A DNA stretch of 39,037 nucleotides, from assembly GCF_023231945.1 (NCBI RefSeq), contig NZ_JAJLJH010000019.1, positions 1-39,037 of the forward strand, in the 5' to 3' direction. Below are positions 35,617-39,037 of the stretch, one piece after another. The notes under the pieces were generated by a model that was given only the letters and a program-made list of their open reading frames with translations, was not told where the DNA came from and ran no database searches. The stretch is from Scleromatobacter humisilvae. GTDB taxonomy: Bacteria > Pseudomonadota > Gammaproteobacteria > Burkholderiales > Burkholderiaceae_C. Both the position numbers and the translations under genes were made by a program. Position 1 is the stretch's first letter. Each line of letters opens with the position of its first letter.

Positions 35617-36699
35617 GTGATCGATTTCGACGCTCTCTCGCGTCCCGTCAGCGACGAGGAACCGGCCGGCCCCGACCTGGAGTACTCCAGCGTCGCCGAG
35701 CTCGATCGCTTCGCCGCCGGCACCCCGGGCACGATCGATCCGTCCACCCAGGAGCTGGTGGGCGCGGAGGAGCCGAACTGGCGCAAGGTCGCCGAGATGG
35801 CCACCGAGTTGCTGGGCAAGACCAAGGACCTGCGCGTGGCCGCGTGGCTCGCGCGCGCCGAGCTCGCCAACCGCGGCCTGCCCGGCCTGGCCGATGGCCT
35901 GAAGCTGATCGCGCTGCTGCTCGAGAACTTCTGGGAGACGGCGTACCCGATGCTCGATCGCGACGAGGGCGACGATCCGATCGAACGCCTGAACGTGCTC
36001 GCGAACCTGGCGCCCGATCCGGCGCAGTCCTACGGCTCGCCATCCGCCGAGGCCTTGCTGCGCACGCTGCGCGGCACGACCATCGTCGAATCGCGCGAGG
36101 TCGGGCGCTTCACGGTGCGCGACCTCGACTACGTGCTGGGCCGCATGACGCCGCCTGCCGGCCAGACCGCGCCCGCCGCGGGCCTGCTGGCCGCGGCATG
36201 GAAGACCGGCGACGCGGCCGCCAACCAGCACAAGCGCGACGGCATCGCCGCCGGCCAGGCGGGCGTCCAGGCCATCGTCAAGCTGTTCGCCGAGCGCAGC
36301 GGCCAGCGTCCCAACCTCGACCTGCTGCAACAGACGTTCCGCCGCGTCGGCGAGTTCTACGCCGAGCAGGATGCCCAGGCCGCGGCCGAGGCGGGAGACG
36401 CTGCCGACGGCGCTTCCGAAGGCGCTGCCGACGAACTAGGGGGTGTCCCGGGAGGCGGGAAATCCCCTCGTTCGGGCGGCTTGGCTTCGCGTGCCGATGC
36501 GGTCAGAATCCTCCAGCAGGTCGCAGCTTTCCTGCGCAAGTCGGAGCCCAGCAGCCCGGCGCCCATGTTCGTCGACCGTGCGGTCAAGCTCCTCCAGATG
36601 GACTTCAACGCGATCGTCAAGGAATTGATGCCCGACTCGCGTGACCGCATCGAGATGCTGGGAGGCATCTCCCTCGAAGAACCCGAATCCGACTCCTAA
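35617..36699 (+). CDS. tssA: T6SS tail-assembly protein TssA
   Basis: A 360-residue TssA with the ImpA N-terminal domain (about 1-150: SDEEPAGPDLEYSSVAEL, NWRKVAEMATELLGKTKDLR, LLENFWETAYPMLDRDEGDD). A helical middle, a Gly-rich linker (LGGVPGGGKSPRSGG, about 274-288) and a C-terminal helical segment (SRADAVRILQQVAAFLRKSE, VKLLQMDFNAIVKELMPD) follow. TssA caps the growing tail and coordinates sheath and tube assembly; short forms like this stay at the baseplate side or organise assembly, but the class cannot be fixed here. GTG 35617 has GGAG ten bases upstream. The linker is coded by an unusual run of rare codons. Confidence 0.95.
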   Translation: MIDFDALSRPVSDEEPAGPDLEYSSVAELDRFAAGTPGTIDPSTQELVGAEEPNWRKVAEMATELLGKTKDLRVAAWLARAELANRGLPGLADGLKLIALLLENFWETAYPMLDRDEGDDPIERLNVLANLAPDPAQSYGSPSAEALLRTLRGTTIVESREVGRFTVRDLDYVLGRMTPPAGQTAPAAGLLAAAWKTGDAAANQHKRDGIAAGQAGVQAIVKLFAERSGQRPNLDLLQQTFRRVGEFYAEQDAQAAAEAGDAADGASEGAADELGGVPGGGKSPRSGGLASRADAVRILQQVAAFLRKSEPSSPAPMFVDRAVKLLQMDFNAIVKELMPDSRDRIEMLGGISLEEPESDS

Positions 36700-36740
36700 T
36701 CCGTAGCAGTCGACCGTATTTTCCCCAGGAGAGAAACGTC

Positions 36741-37250
36741 ATGTCAGGAAGCAGCCAGAAGTTCATCGCCCGCAACCGTGCGCCGCGCGTGCAGATCGAA
36801 TACGACGTCGAGCTGTATGGTTCGAACAAGAAGATGCAGATCCCGTTCGTGATGGGCGTGATGGCCGACCTGTCGGGCAAGCCGGCCGAGCCGCTCGCGC
36901 CGGTCGCCGACCGCAAGTTCCTGGAAATCGACGTCGACAACTTCGACGAGCGCCTGAAGTCGATGAAGCCGCGCGTGGCGTTCGCGGTGCCCAACACGCT
37001 GACCGGCGAAGGCAACTTGAGCGTCGACATCACGTTCGAGAACATGTCCGACTTCTCGCCGGAAGCGGTGGCCAAGAAGGTCGGCGCGCTGAACAACCTG
37101 CTGGAGGCACGCACCCAGCTGAAGGATCTGCTGACCTACATGGACGGCAAGGTCGGTGCGGAGGAACTGCTCGGCAACGTGCTGAAGAACCCCGAACTGC
37201 TGAAGTCGCTCGCCGCCGCGCCCAAGCCCGCTGACAAGCCGGCCGAATAA
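36741..37250 (+). CDS. tssB: T6SS contractile sheath small subunit TssB
   Basis: A 169-residue VipA/TssB protein with all family marks: RNRAPRVQIEYDVELYG, PFVMGVMADLSGKP, EIDVDNFDERLKSMKP, ITFENMSDFSPEAVAKKV, and the C-terminal LEARTQLKDLLTYMDGKVGA that pairs with TssC. With TssC it builds the contractile sheath that drives the Hcp tube outward. AGGAGA precedes ATG 36741. tssC follows after 58 bp. Confidence 0.98.
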   Translation: MSGSSQKFIARNRAPRVQIEYDVELYGSNKKMQIPFVMGVMADLSGKPAEPLAPVADRKFLEIDVDNFDERLKSMKPRVAFAVPNTLTGEGNLSVDITFENMSDFSPEAVAKKVGALNNLLEARTQLKDLLTYMDGKVGAEELLGNVLKNPELLKSLAAAPKPADKPAE

Positions 37251-37308
37251 CGCGCCGCGTCCGCACTCGCGTCCACCGAACCGTCCAGAGATCCCGAGGA
37301 GTCCACCG

Positions 37309-38799
37309 ATGACCACCCAACAAGATTCGTCCGCCGCCGCCGGCGCGATGGCCGAATTCGACGATTTCGCTGCCCTGCTGCAGAAGGAATTCAAGCCCAA
37401 GACCGACCAGGCCAAGACCGCCGTCGAGAGCGCCGTCCACACCCTGGCGCAGCAGGCGCTGGCCGACACGGCGCTGGTGTCCACCGACGTCTACAACACG
37501 ATCGAGGGCCTGATCGCGGCGCTGGACAAGAAGTTGTCCGAGCAGGTCAACCTGATCCTGCACCACGCCGAATTCACGAAGCTCGAAGGCGCGTGGCGCG
37601 GCCTGCACCATCTCGTCAACAACACCGAGACCGACGAGATGCTCAAGATCCGGGTGATGAACATCACCAAGGGCGAGCTGCACAAGACGCTCAAGCGCTA
37701 CAAGGGCACGGCCTGGGACCAGAGCCCGATCTTCAAGAAGGTCTACGAGGAGGAATTCGGCCAGCTCGGCGGCAACCCCTACGGCTGCCTGGTGGGCGAC
37801 TACCACTTCGACCACAGCCCGGTCGACGTCGAGCTGCTCGGCGAGATGGCCAAGATCGCCGCTGCCGCGCACGCCCCCTTCATCGCCGGGGCCTCGCCGA
37901 CGACGCTGCAGATGGATTCGTGGCGCGAGCTGTCGAACCCGCGCGATCTCACCAAGATCTTCGACAACTCCGAATACGCCGCCTGGCGCTCGCTGCGCGA
38001 GTCGGAAGACGCGCGCTACATCGGCCTGGCCATGCCGCGCTTCCTGGCGCGCCTGCCCTATGGCGCCAAGACCAACCCGGTTGATGCGTTCGACTTCGAG
38101 GAAGAAGTCGAGGGTGCCGACCACAACCGCTACGTGTGGGCGAACTCCGCGTACGCGATGGCCACCAACATCACGCGCGCCTTCAAGCTGTACGGCTGGT
38201 GCACGACGATCCGCGGCGTCGAGTCCGGCGGCTCGGTGCCCAACCTGCCGGTGCATTCGTTCCCGACGGACGACGGCGGCGTCGACATGAAGTGCCCGAC
38301 CGAGATCGCGATCTCCGACCGCCGCGAGGCCGAACTCGCCAAGAACGGCTTCATGCCGCTGGTGCACCGCAAGAACAGCGACTTCGCGGCCTTCATCGGT
38401 GCGCAGTCGCTGCAGAAGCCCGCCGAGTACGACGATCCGGACGCCACGGCCAACGCCAACCTGGCGACGCGCCTGCCGTACCTGTTCGCGTCGTCGCGCT
38501 TCGCGCACTACCTGAAGTGCATGGTGCGCGACAAGGTGGGCTCGTTCGCGAGCGCCGCGTCGATGCAGCGCTTCCTGAGCGACTGGATCGGCAACTACGT
38601 CGTCTCCAACCCGGAGAGCGCGGGCCAGCTGATCCAGGCGCAGAAGCCGCTGTCGGCCGCCGAGGTGATCGTCGAGGAGGTCGAGGGCAACCCGGGCTAT
38701 TACACGTCGAAGTTCTTCCTCAAGCCGCATTACCAGCTCGAAGGGATGAGCATCTCCCTGCGCCTGGTGTCGAAGCTGCCGTCCGCCAAGGCGGCCTGA
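37309..38799 (+). CDS. tssC: T6SS contractile sheath large subunit TssC
   Basis: A 496-residue VipB/TssC protein. The N-terminus FDDFAALLQKEFKP lies in the region that binds ClpV in other TssC proteins. The conserved core includes FTKLEGAWRGLHHLVNNTET, YGCLVGDYHFDHSP, AAWRSLRESEDARYIGLAMP and RFLARLPYGAKTNPVDAF. The C-terminal part SSRFAHYLKCMVRDKVGSFA to YTSKFFLKPHYQLEGMSISL is complete. GAGGAG at 37296-37301 precedes the ATG. It is the full-length counterpart of the TssC-like half of the protein at 27038-28456. hcp follows after 131 bp, with a perfect inverted repeat in the gap. Confidence 0.98.
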   Translation: MTTQQDSSAAAGAMAEFDDFAALLQKEFKPKTDQAKTAVESAVHTLAQQALADTALVSTDVYNTIEGLIAALDKKLSEQVNLILHHAEFTKLEGAWRGLHHLVNNTETDEMLKIRVMNITKGELHKTLKRYKGTAWDQSPIFKKVYEEEFGQLGGNPYGCLVGDYHFDHSPVDVELLGEMAKIAAAAHAPFIAGASPTTLQMDSWRELSNPRDLTKIFDNSEYAAWRSLRESEDARYIGLAMPRFLARLPYGAKTNPVDAFDFEEEVEGADHNRYVWANSAYAMATNITRAFKLYGWCTTIRGVESGGSVPNLPVHSFPTDDGGVDMKCPTEIAISDRREAELAKNGFMPLVHRKNSDFAAFIGAQSLQKPAEYDDPDATANANLATRLPYLFASSRFAHYLKCMVRDKVGSFASAASMQRFLSDWIGNYVVSNPESAGQLIQAQKPLSAAEVIVEEVEGNPGYYTSKFFLKPHYQLEGMSISLRLVSKLPSAKAA

Positions 38800-38825
38800 G
38801 CCGCGCGGCGGCACGAAGTCGAGCG

Positions 38826-38846
38826 CCGCGGTTCCCGGAACCGCGG
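38826..38846 (+). promoter_or_regulatory. Perfect inverted repeat in the tssC-hcp gap
   Basis: CCGCGGTTCC (38826-38835) and its exact complement GGAACCGCGG (38837-38846) are separated by a single C. In RNA this can form a stable stem-loop of 8-9 bp. No T-tract follows. It lies 27 bases after the tssC stop and may act as a stability element or partial terminator that lets hcp mRNA accumulate apart from tssC; this is inferred. Confidence 0.5.
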
Positions 38847-38930
38847 CCGGCCAATCAGCCCTTCGGGGCGTAGTCCCAACAGGGGCGAATTCCGGCCTGC
38901 AGGGCTGGGATGGTGATCAGGAGAATCAAA

Positions 38931-39037
38931 ATGGCAATGGACATGTTCATCAAGATCGGCTCGCTCAAGGGCGAATCCGTCGACAAGACGCATGCGGGCG
39001 AAATCGACGTCCTGGCCTGGAGCTGGGGCATGTCGAA
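38931..39037 (+). CDS. hcp: T6SS tube protein Hcp (TssD), N-terminal fragment
   Basis: The first 35 codons are visible before the window ends. MAMDMFIKIGSLKGESVDK followed by EIDVLAWSWGMS is the typical Hcp1-type beginning. Hcp hexamers stack into the inner tube that the sheath expels. AGGAG (38919-38923) precedes ATG 38931 at seven bases. Position after tssB-tssC is the standard one. Confidence 0.95.
   Translation, partial: MAMDMFIKIGSLKGESVDKTHAGEIDVLAWSWGMS

Noticed and set aside
13431-39037. T6SS block as a genomic island inserted at the tRNA-Asp gene
   Set aside because: No integrase is seen, no repeat of the tRNA 3' end was noticed beyond the second tRNA copy, and base composition matches the housekeeping side. 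The right border is outside the window.

Overview
The window is GC-rich, densely coded DNA from a betaproteobacterium, most likely a Burkholderiales member. The evidence is the gene order fimV-truA-trpF-trpB-trpA-accD-folC-dedD-cvpA-purF, which continues the accD-folC-dedD-cvpA-purF order also known from enterics, and a type VI secretion system (T6SS) controlled by threonine phosphorylation. The genus cannot be fixed from the sequence alone.

Positions 1-13087 are conserved housekeeping DNA, all on the + strand: the 3' part of fimV (polar hub protein), truA (tRNA pseudouridine synthase), trpF/trpB/trpA (last steps of tryptophan synthesis), accD (fatty acid synthesis), folC (folate polyglutamylation), dedD (SPOR cell-division protein), cvpA, purF (first step of purine synthesis) and gltX (glutamyl-tRNA synthetase). 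Several joints are translationally coupled overlaps. Three of the longer gaps each carry two perfect stem-loops in tandem. Positions 13164-13804 hold five tRNA genes, Ala(GGC)-Glu(TTC)-Asp(GTC)-Glu(TTC)-Asp(GTC), with an internal and a final terminator.

Positions 13969-17597 are a small accessory block: a possible 54-residue ORF, a lipoprotein of unknown function, and on the - strand an alkylation-repair operon (Ada-AlkA fusion, Ogt, GNAT acetyltransferase) whose genes overlap by 1-4 bases.

From 17816 to the right edge, everything is on the + strand and belongs to a T6SS: a membrane Ser/Thr kinase (PpkA-like), an FHA protein (TagH), a PP2C phosphatase (PppA-like), VgrG, a DUF4280 PAAR-like tip protein, a DUF4123 adaptor, an unusual fused TssB/TssC-like protein, TssK, TssL (with an OmpA-like domain), TssM, TagF, TssA, TssB, TssC and the start of Hcp. 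TssE, TssF, TssG, TssH (ClpV) and TssJ are not in the window and presumably lie beyond it. Kinase, FHA protein, phosphatase and TagF make a complete post-translational on/off switch. VgrG, DUF4280 and DUF4123 form the spike module. TssKLM form baseplate and membrane complex, and TssABC with Hcp form the tail.

The most unusual item is the 472-residue protein at 27038-28456. It joins a TssB-like segment to a TssC-like segment that stops before the C-terminal part of TssC, and it sits in the same locus as complete tssB and tssC. A second point of interest is a recurring acidic-x-T-hydrophobic motif in the kinase and at the N-terminus of TssL, a candidate set of phosphothreonine sites for the FHA protein.
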